Source: a bacterium (lineage in GTDB: Bacteria > Bacteroidota > Bacteroidia > B-17B0 > Aurantibacillaceae). From it: 47,937 nt of DNA. The position numbers and the translations under genes were made by a program. Below, one piece after another: positions 18,868 through 27,088 of the stretch. The notes below the pieces were generated by a model, which saw only the letters and a program-made list of their open reading frames with translations, did not search any database and had not been told where the DNA came from. The stretch spans positions 1,460 through 49,396 of the forward strand of contig JAQSCW010000007.1 in assembly GCA_029945625.1 (NCBI GenBank), read 5' to 3'. Numbering within the stretch: position 1 is the first letter of the stretch; each line of letters begins with the position of its first letter.

Positions 18868-19425
18868 ATGAAACTTGCAGCATTTTTTCGACCCTGGTGG
18901 ATGATATTAATTCAGGGAATTTTACTGATCGCCCTCAGCATATTTATTTTCGGTAATCCCGAAACCGTAATAACTGCTTTGGCGTTTTGGTTGGGATTCG
19001 CTGTTTTTTTTACCGGTGTGGTGGGAATCGTCGCCTACTTTATTAATAGAAAGGAAGGAGATGGTTTTTATTCATTATTGGGCAGTAGCGCCATCTCACT
19101 TATTGGTATTCTTATGATTTTAAAACTGTTTGCTACCATTAAGGCCATAACCGTGGTGTTTGGTATTCTGTTAGTTATTGTGGCAGTAATGCTCATCTCC
19201 GGCAGTGTTTCGATTAGGAAGCGTTGGCCTTACTGGTGGATCCTCACCATATTGGGTTGTGGCGCGCTGCTGACGGGATTTAAAAGCATCATGGATGTTT
19301 ATTTGGGCGTAGAAAATTTGAGCATCATTATCGGTCTGTCAGTTCTGTTTTCGGGAATTGGGATGGTATGTTTAGCTTTTATTAAAAAAATTATCACCAA
19401 GGTTAGCAGTGAATCCCTTTCTTAA
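18868..19425 (+). CDS. HdeD/DUF308-family membrane protein
   Basis: 185 residues from the ATG at 18868; a TTG 7 codons upstream is less likely. Six hydrophobic segments pair into three hairpins: MILIQGILLIALSIFIFG, then ALAFWLGFAVFFTGVVGIV, and so on. The repeated pattern of a Trp-rich entry, a NPE turn and a Gly-rich second helix is that of HdeD (acid-resistance membrane protein) relatives. HdeD proteins act in the inner membrane and are linked to acid stress in enteric bacteria; the role here is unproven. The neighbouring M48 protease fits an envelope-stress context. Confidence 0.8.
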   Translation: MKLAAFFRPWWMILIQGILLIALSIFIFGNPETVITALAFWLGFAVFFTGVVGIVAYFINRKEGDGFYSLLGSSAISLIGILMILKLFATIKAITVVFGILLVIVAVMLISGSVSIRKRWPYWWILTILGCGALLTGFKSIMDVYLGVENLSIIIGLSVLFSGIGMVCLAFIKKIITKVSSESLS

Positions 19426-19582
19426 TTGAGTTCTTTCATCTACTTTCTTGAAGTGTTTTTTTTTTCATTCAAAATGTGTTTATTTGTTGTGTTTTGAAAA
19501 AAAAAGTGAGATAGATGATAGCAATAAGGCATTTTAATTTGAAACGTATGAGACCTTTTTATAGTTTAAATTTTGGCAATTT

Positions 19583-20836
19583 ATGAGAGCATTCAAATTA
19601 GCCTGTTTAATGCTTGCATTGAGCGTTTTATCCGGGCAGAGGATTAAAAGTCAATCAAACAATGATTTGGCCTTCGCATCTACTAAAATCACCGATTCTT
19701 TTCAAAAGGGGCAGACTGCGGTTTCAACTAGCATTCTTTCCCCAGCTGACACACTCGCGGTAAAAGATACCGCTAAAGTGGTTAAAAAGACAAGAAATCA
19801 GAAAATGGAACACCTTTTTAAGTATATTCCTATTCCCATGTATTCTTATTCCAGTGAAGGTGGTAATCTCGTTGGTTTGGCCAAATTCAATGCGTTTCAA
19901 CTTTCCAAAAAGGATACTATTTCTAAACCTTCCATTGTATCAGGGGTGGCATCCATTACTTCCAAAGGAAGGATCAATGCGTCTTTGGCAACACAATTGG
20001 TGTTTAATAAAGACCGAACAATTATAATGGGGTACTTCAATTATAAAAAACAACCTGAGTACCTCACCAAAATCGGGAATACAATTTATAGAAACAAGGA
20101 AGGCAAAGTAGATAGTATTGAGGAAATCACGTATGAGCGCTTAAAATTTGGCGCTACAGGTTTGTTTCTTGCGGCCAAACATTTATATGCCGGTGCTGCA
20201 TTTGAATACGCAAGCTATTTTGATATTGTCGACACCGGTGCAAATAATTTCCTCACCCGCTATGATGCTCAGGGTTTAAAGGGAGGTACAGATGTTGGGG
20301 CAGGTTTTGCGGGGGCCTTCGATTCCCGTGACAACCGGTATACGCCTTCTAAAGGGGGCTTTGTGCTTTCAACGCTCATTTTTTATCCCCAATTTTTAGG
20401 AAGTAGTTATCAGTTCACAAAGTTTATGTTAGATGCACGTAAATATTACCGCCCATGGTACAAACACGTCATCGCCCTTCAAGCCACTACAAACTATTCG
20501 AACCGCGACGTGCCATTTTATAATTTATCGTTATTAGGAGGCGATAATAAAATGAGAGGGTATTATCAGGGTGCCTTACGCGACAAAGTATTGGTGGATG
20601 CACAGGTGGAGTACCGTATGCCCGTTTACAAAATATTTGGTCTTACTGCCTGGGCAGGAGCCGGACGCACAGCGCCCGACTATAACAGTCTTTCTTTAAA
20701 CGGGTTCCATTGGTCTTTTGGTGGGGGGTTCAGGGTAAGGGTGGATACAAAAAATAACATCAACATGCGTGTCGATTTTGGGTTCGGTCCGCATGGCATC
20801 GCGGGCACCTATATTAATTTTTCTGAGGCGTTTTAG
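19583..20836 (+). CDS. POTRA-less Omp85/BamA-TamA-type outer-membrane protein
   Basis: 417 residues with a signal peptide (LACLMLALSVLSGQ, cleavage region IKSQS). A low-complexity linker (residues 25-70) precedes the barrel. Omp85 hallmarks are strong: DSRDNRYTPSKGGF, then LLGGDNKMRGYYQGALRD followed by VDAQVEYRMPV, and the terminal strand GTYINFSEAF. No POTRA domains fit. It is a distant relative of the protein at 5959-7236 (same DxRDN, RGY and xYRxP landmarks, similar length). A near-consensus box, TAAATTTTG, lies about 13 nt upstream of the ATG. The role is unknown; BamA/TamA-like assembly or lipid transport at the outer membrane are family-based possibilities. Confidence 0.85.
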   Translation: MRAFKLACLMLALSVLSGQRIKSQSNNDLAFASTKITDSFQKGQTAVSTSILSPADTLAVKDTAKVVKKTRNQKMEHLFKYIPIPMYSYSSEGGNLVGLAKFNAFQLSKKDTISKPSIVSGVASITSKGRINASLATQLVFNKDRTIIMGYFNYKKQPEYLTKIGNTIYRNKEGKVDSIEEITYERLKFGATGLFLAAKHLYAGAAFEYASYFDIVDTGANNFLTRYDAQGLKGGTDVGAGFAGAFDSRDNRYTPSKGGFVLSTLIFYPQFLGSSYQFTKFMLDARKYYRPWYKHVIALQATTNYSNRDVPFYNLSLLGGDNKMRGYYQGALRDKVLVDAQVEYRMPVYKIFGLTAWAGAGRTAPDYNSLSLNGFHWSFGGGFRVRVDTKNNINMRVDFGFGPHGIAGTYINFSEAF

Positions 20837-20942
20837 TGCGCTTGCCACCCGGAATTCTTTTTATGGACGTACAGGCTTGCAGGAAGGCTAAACGGTTGAC
20901 GCAATACTAAATAAATTTTAATCTTCTCACGGTGAAAAAAAA

Positions 20943-21515
20943 ATACTCAAATTACTATTTGCCTATGTTTTATACCTATTTTTTATGTTGCGAACACATT
21001 CCGATTCTTTTAAGAACGTAGAAAATGAAGGTCAGGAAGAACAGAAGGAAAAATGGTCTTTGAGAAATTCACTTAACCTGCTCATTATTTCATCCACTGC
21101 AGTTGCTTTTTTGAGTGAATTATTGATAGGGGCGGCAGAGGCAATGGGCAATGCCATGGGAATGTCAACCGTATTTGTGGGTGTAATTTTTGTCGCCATT
21201 GTGGGTGCCGCCGGTAATATTCCGTCCGTTACCATGGCGTCAAATGGGAAAATGGACCTGAGTATCGGCATCGTGATGGGCAGTGCCATTCAACTTTCCC
21301 TATTTGTGGCCCCTCTATTGGCTCTTTTGAGTTTGATTGTCGGTCCACATCAGTTGACCCTTGAATTTTCAAGAATTCTACTCATCATCATTTTTTTAAG
21401 TGTGTTACCTGCTGCAGTCATAGCAGGAGACGGTCAATCTAATTGGTATAAGGGCGTGCAACTGATCATTATGTACATCATGATTGCTCTGATGTTTTTC
21501 TTTGTCCCGAATTAG
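20943..21515 (+). pseudogene. C-terminal half of a CAX-type Ca2+/H+ antiporter
   Basis: The longest ATG frame (20985) gives 176 residues. Similarity to CAX proteins starts about 14 codons earlier, from ILKLLFAYVLYLFFMLRTHS, the end of the first half in full-length antiporters (normally 350-400 residues). The N-terminal half is absent: only 148 bp separate this from the Omp85-type gene. The second-half helices are present (AVAFLSELLIGAAEAMG, TVFVGVIFVAIVGAAGN, MDLSIGIVMGSAIQ). The signature GNAAEH motif with the transport Glu reads GAAGNI here, so an essential acidic residue is missing. The frame itself is intact. Both the truncation and the changed motif argue for a non-functional remnant; a repurposed half-size protein is the alternative. 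Confidence 0.75.
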
Positions 21516-21689
21516 AATTGGTTTGTTAATTGAGGATCAAAGAGAGACACACTGTTGATGTTGTAAATCACCGCACCGGATGATTATTTTCATGGCAATT
21601 GTTTTGATTTTTAGCGGTTGTGCCTTACTTTTGATTTGCAGAACGATAACAAGTAATTATTTTAAACCTTAATCTTAAAGCCTCGAACA

Positions 21690-22274
21690 ATGAATTATTT
21701 AATCAGAAACAAAATTCCTCTACTTTTTGCTCTTTTAATAGTGATGATAGCATGTGGTCCTACCACCGTGTTAACAAGAACCTGGACCGACCCCTCTGTG
21801 ACAGCGGCAACGTTTAAGCCCTTCACAAAGGTGCTGGTGATGGCGCGCTTAAAGGAGGAGACGGGAAATCGCATTGCCGAAGATAAACTGGTAAAACAAT
21901 TTAAGCCCGGTGTAGCACTTGCTTCGTATGCTTTTCTGCTTCCCAGTGATACTCTGCAACGTGCGGTGGACGCGCGATTAAAAAAGGAGGGCTTTGATGG
22001 CTTGGTATTGATGCGACTCAAAAATGTGGAACAAAGTGTCACCGTTCAAAACAGTGGATACGGAGGCTATTATGGAAACAGATACAGCAGCACAAATGTA
22101 TACGTGGATAATAATTATTTGGTGGAAACCTGCATCTTTTCGCTGGAGACAGGAAAAATGCTTTGGTCAGGAACTACTTCGAGTATGAATCCAAGCAGTC
22201 TTGAAACAACCTTAGATGAGATTATTGCCGCAGACAAGGCCCAGCTTATAAAACAGGGATTAATTAAACAATAA
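21690..22274 (+). CDS. DUF4136-like lipoprotein
   Basis: 194 residues. The leader ends in a lipobox (IVMIACG, lipidated Cys22). The mature part starts TTVLTRTWTDPS, close to the DUF4136/YceB-like consensus, followed by FTKVLVMARLKEE, an RAVDARLKKEGFDGLVLMRL element and a C-terminal helix. Near residues 120-135 a short Tyr/Gly-rich insert (GYGGYYGNRYSS) recalls the longer one in the lipoprotein at 15662-16321. ETCIFSLETGKMLWSG is a typical strand pair in this group. It is probably an outer-membrane or periplasm-facing lipoprotein. Function is unknown. It is monocistronic by spacing. Confidence 0.7.
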   Translation: MNYLIRNKIPLLFALLIVMIACGPTTVLTRTWTDPSVTAATFKPFTKVLVMARLKEETGNRIAEDKLVKQFKPGVALASYAFLLPSDTLQRAVDARLKKEGFDGLVLMRLKNVEQSVTVQNSGYGGYYGNRYSSTNVYVDNNYLVETCIFSLETGKMLWSGTTSSMNPSSLETTLDEIIAADKAQLIKQGLIKQ

Positions 22275-22525
22275 GTTCTAGCGAGAGGATAGGGAATCAA
22301 AATTACCAAGGGTGTAAAAGTGTGCCAGGTGGAATTTTTTTTGCTCCTGTAATTAGTTGGAACTAAATTTGGCATAGGTACCCAAAAAAAAAAGACCACG
22401 AAAATTCTTTTTAGGTGTTGCTTTGCTATTAGTTTCTTGATAGTAGAAGTGTAAAATTATCCTGCTAAATGTGAATTGACTCTATACAAAGAAGATGTTG
22501 AGAATATTTAAGGCACCAATTATTA

Positions 22526-23200
22526 ATGAACAAAAACTCATTTTGGACAAGTCGCGTAAAAGAAAGTTCTGCATTTAATCCTGTCGATTGGATCGCGGAA
22601 GTTTTGTTCGGTTTGATTATGGTACTTTCCATCGCCGGAACATTAAGCGTTTCTAACACCGATAAACAAGAAGTACGTGAATTGTTGTGGGCAGCATTGG
22701 GTTGCAATGTAGCCTGGAGCTTGGTGGACGCGATTATGTATTTGATGAACATAGTCGTTGAAAGAGGACATGCACTGCAACTAATTTTTAAGATTAGAGA
22801 TTCTAAATATGACGAGAATTCAAATGAAGTTTTAAAAGGAGAAATTCAACCACTTATCGCCGCGCTGCTTACCCAACAGGAATTCACTAATTTATGCGAA
22901 CGCATCAAACAACTTCGGGCACCTACCAAAAAGAATTTAGTTACATTTTCGGATATCATCGCCGGCGGACAGATTTTTCTATTGGTCTTTTTATGCAGCC
23001 TTCCTGTTGCGCTTCCCTTTGCTTTTATGAAAGATGTGGGAGTGGCACGTAGGGCATTAAACGCTGTCGCGCTGGTCTTATTATTTATTGGCGGGTACAT
23101 ACTTGCAAAATACGCCAATTTCAGACCCTTCTTAACTGCTTTGGTATATTGTTTGATAGGAGTTTTGCTAGTGGGTTTAACAATGCCTTTAGAAGGATGA
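22526..23200 (+). CDS. VIT1/CCC1-like integral membrane protein
   Basis: 224 residues with about five hydrophobic segments: WIAEVLFGLIMVLSIAGTLSV, LLWAALGCNVAWSLVDAIMYLM, IFLLVFLCSLPVALPFAFM, and two near the C-terminus. The motif ALGCNVAWSLVDAIMY, with an Asp inside a membrane helix, and FGLIMVLSIAGTLSV are typical of bacterial proteins annotated as VIT1/CCC1 family (iron or manganese transport in eukaryotes). The central soluble part (100-160) is charged and helical. Transport substrate is unproven. Its TGA overlaps the ATG of the next gene (ATGA), implying translational coupling with a small outer-membrane protein. Confidence 0.65.
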   Translation: MNKNSFWTSRVKESSAFNPVDWIAEVLFGLIMVLSIAGTLSVSNTDKQEVRELLWAALGCNVAWSLVDAIMYLMNIVVERGHALQLIFKIRDSKYDENSNEVLKGEIQPLIAALLTQQEFTNLCERIKQLRAPTKKNLVTFSDIIAGGQIFLLVFLCSLPVALPFAFMKDVGVARRALNAVALVLLFIGGYILAKYANFRPFLTALVYCLIGVLLVGLTMPLEG

Positions 23201-23820
23201 AAAAGATTGCTAGCCTAGTTATTATACTTTTTTTGAACTTGGTGATCGGTAATGCTCAATCGGGCGATACGCTTAAGACAAAACAATGGGAAATAAATGC
23301 AGAAATAAATCTCTATTTGATTCGAGATGATGTTTTTTTATTACCGGTTTTTCGGGCCAATAAAAATGTACTTCATCTTGAGGGCCGTTATAATTATGAA
23401 GACTATCAAACTTTTTCAGCCTGGGCCGGCTACAATTTCAGGGGCGGTAAAAAACTTGAATATGTTTTTACACCTATGCTCGGTGGCTTAATTGGGAACA
23501 CCAAAGGGATGGCTGTGGCCCTTGAAATGAACTTGACATATAAGAAGTTTGATTTTTATTCAGAGATTGAATATTTGGCAGATGCAGAAGGCCGTGATAA
23601 TGATTACCTGTATGATTGGACCGACTTTACCTATTCCCCTAAAGAATGGTTGTGGCTTGGTATAAGCGCTCAACGAACACGTTTGGTTCAAACTCCCTTG
23701 GAAATTCAGAGAGGTATACTCGTGGGAGCGGGCTTCAAGGGCTGGGAACTTAGTGCCTATGTTTTTGATCTGGGATTCCCCCAGCCCTATGGCGTGATCA
23801 CTCTCTCATACAATCATTAA
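23197..23820 (+). CDS. Small outer-membrane protein coupled to the VIT1-like gene
   Basis: 207 residues from ATG 23197, which overlaps the upstream stop by 4 nt. The signal peptide MKKIASLVIILFLNLVIGNA fixes this start; the longer in-frame extension is internal to the upstream gene. The mature chain is barrel-like: WEINAEINLYLI, LHLEGRYNYEDYQTFSAWAG, KKFDFYSEIEYL and terminal WELSAYVFDLGF with GVITLSYNH. Transcriptional and translational coupling to a membrane transporter-like protein suggests an inner/outer membrane pair, but no partner or substrate can be read from sequence. Confidence 0.7.
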   Translation: MKKIASLVIILFLNLVIGNAQSGDTLKTKQWEINAEINLYLIRDDVFLLPVFRANKNVLHLEGRYNYEDYQTFSAWAGYNFRGGKKLEYVFTPMLGGLIGNTKGMAVALEMNLTYKKFDFYSEIEYLADAEGRDNDYLYDWTDFTYSPKEWLWLGISAQRTRLVQTPLEIQRGILVGAGFKGWELSAYVFDLGFPQPYGVITLSYNH

Positions 23821-24081
23821 GAGTCGTGGAAAATCAACATCTAAAACCAAAGTGGCCCAAGTAACGGAAACTTAAGGTACTTGTTTTCATGCTCCCCGTT
23901 TTGTTGAATTCCTTTCGGTTCACTGCAAAATTATAAACAGGAATTTTCTCTGGCAGAGCATCCTTTATCGTTTTTTAATATAAACGGTTATCTGTTGAAT
24001 TATGAAAGCACCGACCGCCAATGTTATTTCAGATTTCACTTCCTTAAGGAAAATCAAATTAGGCTTCCCGGTTCATTCTCC

Positions 24082-24112
24082 TTTGAAATAGAACTCAAAA
24101 TCAGTAAATTTG
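24082..24112 (+). promoter_or_regulatory. Canonical Bacteroidota promoter (TTTG-N19-TAAATTTG)
   Basis: The minus-33 TTTG is at 24082-24085 and the minus-7 TAAATTTG at 24105-24112, with 19 nt between. The box ends 3 nt before the ATG at 24116, so the transcript would be leaderless or nearly so. Confidence 0.65.
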
Positions 24113-24115
24113 AAT

Positions 24116-24853
24116 ATGTGTTATTATGTGGCCTCACATTTTAGCGGCAAAGAGATTTTTCAACTGGAGCACGATTTTGTAGTGCATTGGGAAGAAGAAG
24201 AGCGCGCCTCCTATTACGCCGTTTCTGGGTTTGCACATCCCAAATTACCGGTTATTACCTCGGAGGGGACCTTCAAAAATTACAGATGGGGTTTAATTCC
24301 TTCATGGGTTAAGGATTGGGAATCCGCCAAAAAGATCAGGGAGCAAACTCTCAATGCAATTGGCGACACTCTTACCGAACGGCCTTCCTACCGCCATGCT
24401 GTGAAAGCGGGCAGGTTTTGTGTGATTCCCGTGAACGGTTTTTTTGAATGGCACCATCATATAAATGGGGAAAATTACCCGCATTACATTTATCCTAAAA
24501 GCGAGTCGTATTTCTTACTCGCCGGTATTTATGAACAATGGATAAATAAGGAATTGGATGAGGTTTTCAACACGTTTACCATTATCACCACCCCTGCCAA
24601 TCCTCGAATGGAATGGATTCACAATACGAAGAAACGAATGCCCGCCATTCTAACAAAAGAGGCGGCCAAAATGTGGTTGGATGGTAATATTCCCTTGTCA
24701 GAAAAAAAGGAATTGCTTTCGCCTTTCAGTGAACAACTAATGACGGATCATTCTATTGGAAAATTGATCACTTCACGCAGGGAAAATCCAAACCAACCTG
24801 CAGTGAGCGCTAAAGTGGAATATCCTGAATTGAGGGCATCGTCATCTTCGTAA
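24116..24853 (+). CDS. SRAP/HMCES-family abasic-site protein (YedK-like)
   Basis: 245 residues. The start must be the ATG at 24116, not the in-frame TTG at 24110, because the SRAP nucleophile is Cys2, exposed after Met removal (MCYYVAS). Other family residues are visible: Asn80 (LNAIGDT, usually NARAET), Glu111 in NGFFEW and His169 in IHNTKKRMP. SRAP proteins form a thiazolidine cross-link with abasic sites in single-stranded DNA and shield them. The conserved RWGLIPSW and TTPAN blocks are also present. A canonical promoter sits directly upstream and implies a leaderless message. It is a single-gene unit; an error-prone DnaE lies about 19 kb away. Confidence 0.9.
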   Translation: MCYYVASHFSGKEIFQLEHDFVVHWEEEERASYYAVSGFAHPKLPVITSEGTFKNYRWGLIPSWVKDWESAKKIREQTLNAIGDTLTERPSYRHAVKAGRFCVIPVNGFFEWHHHINGENYPHYIYPKSESYFLLAGIYEQWINKELDEVFNTFTIITTPANPRMEWIHNTKKRMPAILTKEAAKMWLDGNIPLSEKKELLSPFSEQLMTDHSIGKLITSRRENPNQPAVSAKVEYPELRASSSS

Positions 24854-24998
24854 AACAATTCGTATTTTGAACACGTTATTACCGTAGCCTGCAAGTTTTG
24901 TTTGCCAAATCAGGGAAACCCTCCCGCGAAATGATACGAATTTGACCCGATCATCTATTTTATGACAAAAATCATGCTTTTTTAATGACAATGTTCAT

Positions 24999-25028
24999 TT
25001 TGAGTCAGGGACCATTGTGCTACCTTTG
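24999..25028 (+). promoter_or_regulatory. Bacteroidota promoter (TTTG-N18-TACCTTTG) for the universal stress gene
   Basis: The minus-33 TTTG is at 24999-25002 and the minus-7 TACCTTTG at 25021-25028. It would give a leader of about 145 nt before the ATG at 25180, in contrast to the leaderless neighbour at 24116. Confidence 0.55.
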
Positions 25029-25179
25029 ATAAGGCTCTTTTGTCCCCGTAACCGCCACTAAGATTTCCCAAAAAATTTGTGGTTCGATTCCTGAGAAAGA
25101 AGGTAGTACTTCAAAAACTATGAAATTTTGATTATTTCGTTAATTTTTTAAAAGCTTCTAAATAATAAAAATTTTCATC

Positions 25180-26010
25180 ATGAAAACAATTTTGGTTCCT
25201 ACCGATTTTTCAAAGAACGCAGAAAATGCACTTCGCTACGCAGTTGACATTGCAAAAAGAGAAAATGCACACATTGTACTTTTGCACGCCTGTCAAACAA
25301 ATTATTCAAATACCGACATCCCTTATTTCGAAATTGGGGATGAGATCTCAAAGACAAGAAAAGATTCTGATAAGTATTTGCATGAACTCTCACGAAAATA
25401 CATTCATGGCGAAAATGTGGCTTATGAAACTCTAAGTATGGACGAATTTCCTATCGATGCGGTATTGAGAATCGTACAAGAAAAGGAAGTGGACCTGATC
25501 GTGATGGGTACAAAAGGCGCATCAGGAATTATAGGCACCATTTTTGGAAGCAATACCGCTCTGGTGATTGAAAAAGTCAAATGCCCTGTTCTGGCAATTC
25601 CCGAAGCTTCTACATTTCACGAGATTAAAAAGATTACCTATGCCACCTCCTACATTAAAAGCGATTTTGAATGCCTGAGAAAAGTAATTGAAATTGCTGA
25701 ACCGTTTAAAGCGCATCTTAACATTGTTCATATTACCGACCGACGGAATTCACATGAAGAGGAAAGAAGACGGATGGACCAGTTTATTGAAGAAGTGAAA
25801 GTAAAAGTGCCCTATTGGAATTTAACCTGTGAATTGATTTACGATGAAGACACCGAACAGGCATTAAAAAATTATATGGACAAAGACCCCAGCGGTTTAC
25901 TGGTTATGTCGACCCATCACCGTGATTTTTTTGATAAAATTTTCGGGAAGAGTTATACTCAGCAGATGGCCTACCATACCAAAACGCCACTCTTGGCTTT
26001 TCATCATTAA
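25180..26010 (+). CDS. Tandem universal stress protein (UspA-type)
   Basis: 276 residues forming two Usp domains. Domain 1 (1-145) begins MKTILVPTDFSKNAENAL and has the ATP-binding signature G-x2-G-x9-G-S at Gly110, Gly113 and Gly123-Ser124 (VMGTKGASGIIGTIFGS), followed by CPVLAIPE. Domain 2 (about 148-276) keeps the fold (ITYATSYIKSDFECL, GLLVMSTHHRDFFDKIFGKS, TPLLAFHH) but lacks the glycine signature, so only domain 1 should bind ATP. Tandem Usp proteins are common in Bacteroidota and act in the cytoplasm in general stress. It has its own promoter and a leader of about 145 nt. Confidence 0.9.
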   Translation: MKTILVPTDFSKNAENALRYAVDIAKRENAHIVLLHACQTNYSNTDIPYFEIGDEISKTRKDSDKYLHELSRKYIHGENVAYETLSMDEFPIDAVLRIVQEKEVDLIVMGTKGASGIIGTIFGSNTALVIEKVKCPVLAIPEASTFHEIKKITYATSYIKSDFECLRKVIEIAEPFKAHLNIVHITDRRNSHEEERRRMDQFIEEVKVKVPYWNLTCELIYDEDTEQALKNYMDKDPSGLLVMSTHHRDFFDKIFGKSYTQQMAYHTKTPLLAFHH

Positions 26011-26076
26011 CCTACCGCCTTTTTTTTACACCGTTTTTGAAAACGATTTCTTTCTCCCTCAAAAGAGAACCGATTT

Positions 26077-26493
26077 CTAGTTACTTGCCTCTATAATAGT
26101 GGACTCTATAGCTAGTCGCAGGCTAAAAAGACAGAGGAGTAGTGTCAATGGTGAAAAAAACATTTTTTCGAAATTATTCTGAGAAAGAAGATTTCCAATA
26201 GTATTTACTAAAAAGAGGGCAAACATAAGCCAAAGAATTAGCGTTATAAATTTTGGATGTATTCGCACTTTCATGTAATCCATGCGCAACAGCACTATAA
26301 CTAACATAAAGAGATTTAGAAGTAAAGATACTGTTTCCAAAAACTGCATACGTTCAGGGCCATCTATTCTTCCGCCCCAAACTAGGGAGTAGGGGATCAG
26401 CCCAACAAGTACCAGACTATGAAATAGCGCAGAAAGGGTAAGTAGCGCTAAAAGTCCGTTTCCCGCAAATTTAAGTTTAATCAGTTTTTTCAC
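26077..26493 (-). CDS. Four-helix membrane protein of unknown function
   Basis: 138 residues starting at a GTG (26493). Four hydrophobic segments: LLALLTLSALFHSLVLVG, TVSLLLNLFMLVIVLL, FITLILWLMFALFLVNTIG and FFSPLTLLLCLFSLRLAI. A conserved-looking loop, GLIPYSLVWGGRIDGPE, follows the first helix. No family was recognised. It ends the minus-strand cluster (DUF1348, cystathionine gamma-synthase, SPFH, lipocalin) 36 nt after the lipocalin gene and may be co-transcribed. Confidence 0.65.
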   Translation of the reverse strand: MKKLIKLKFAGNGLLALLTLSALFHSLVLVGLIPYSLVWGGRIDGPERMQFLETVSLLLNLFMLVIVLLRMDYMKVRIHPKFITLILWLMFALFLVNTIGNLLSQNNFEKMFFSPLTLLLCLFSLRLAIESTIIEASN

Positions 26494-26529
26494 GCGTTCC
26501 GCTCACTTGTTAATAGATTGGAGGAGACA

Positions 26530-27051
26530 CTATTTCTGTACAGTTACCCGAAGCAAGCTGAGATCAAAATCTTTTGCCCTTAGCCGCGTGAGTATTCCTT
26601 CGTAGATTTCCGAATTCATTTTGGCTGTCCTCGAAAGGATCCACAAATATTTTTTGCCGGGGTGACTCACCACCGCAAAACTATAGTCATCTGCCAGATC
26701 AATGATCCAATATTTTGCTCGGAAGGGCCAAAAAAATTGAACTTTTAATTTGGCATTGCCCGAATTGGCTTCCACAAATGCTTTGCCTTTTATGTAAGAT
26801 TCCTTTCCGCTTATACTGTCGCGGTTACAACGGTTTTCAACAACTACGTAGTCCTTGTCGGTAATGGTATATTCGGCGGTTGTGCAGTGACACCCTTTTT
26901 GAAAAGATTGTGGAAAGGAAGCGATTTCGTACCACCTACCGGCATAACGTTTGAGATCAACCGATGGTACAGTTTGAAGGGTTTGTGAATGACTGCTTGA
27001 GCTTTGCATGGTTAAAAATACAATACAAAAAATGAGTAATTTTTTATACAT
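26530..27051 (-). CDS. Bacterial lipocalin (Blc-like), secreted
   Basis: 173 residues from the ATG at 27051; the frame runs further upstream into the SPFH gene, but MYKKLLIFCIVFLTMQ is the signal peptide. The lipocalin signature G-x-W-Y-E is at residues 38-42 (YAGRWYEIASFPQSFQKGC), with YTITDKDYVVVENRC, KAKLxVQFFWPF-type strands and YAVVSHPxxKYLWILSR-type strands, all standard for Blc. The Cys pair (KGCHC and NRC) may form a disulfide. There is no lipobox Cys, so it is probably periplasmic rather than lipid-anchored like E. coli Blc. Bacterial lipocalins bind fatty acids or lysophospholipids. It lies 37 nt downstream of the SPFH lipoprotein gene. Confidence 0.9.
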   Translation of the reverse strand: MYKKLLIFCIVFLTMQSSSSHSQTLQTVPSVDLKRYAGRWYEIASFPQSFQKGCHCTTAEYTITDKDYVVVENRCNRDSISGKESYIKGKAFVEANSGNAKLKVQFFWPFRAKYWIIDLADDYSFAVVSHPGKKYLWILSRTAKMNSEIYEGILTRLRAKDFDLSLLRVTVQK

Positions 27052-27088
27052 GAAATAGGGTCTACGTCCAAAATAATAATCTTGTCTG

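Noticed and set aside
25081-25092. GGTTCGATTCC resembling a tRNA T-loop
   Set aside because: The flanking bases do not pair into a T-stem or acceptor stem and no other tRNA arms are present.
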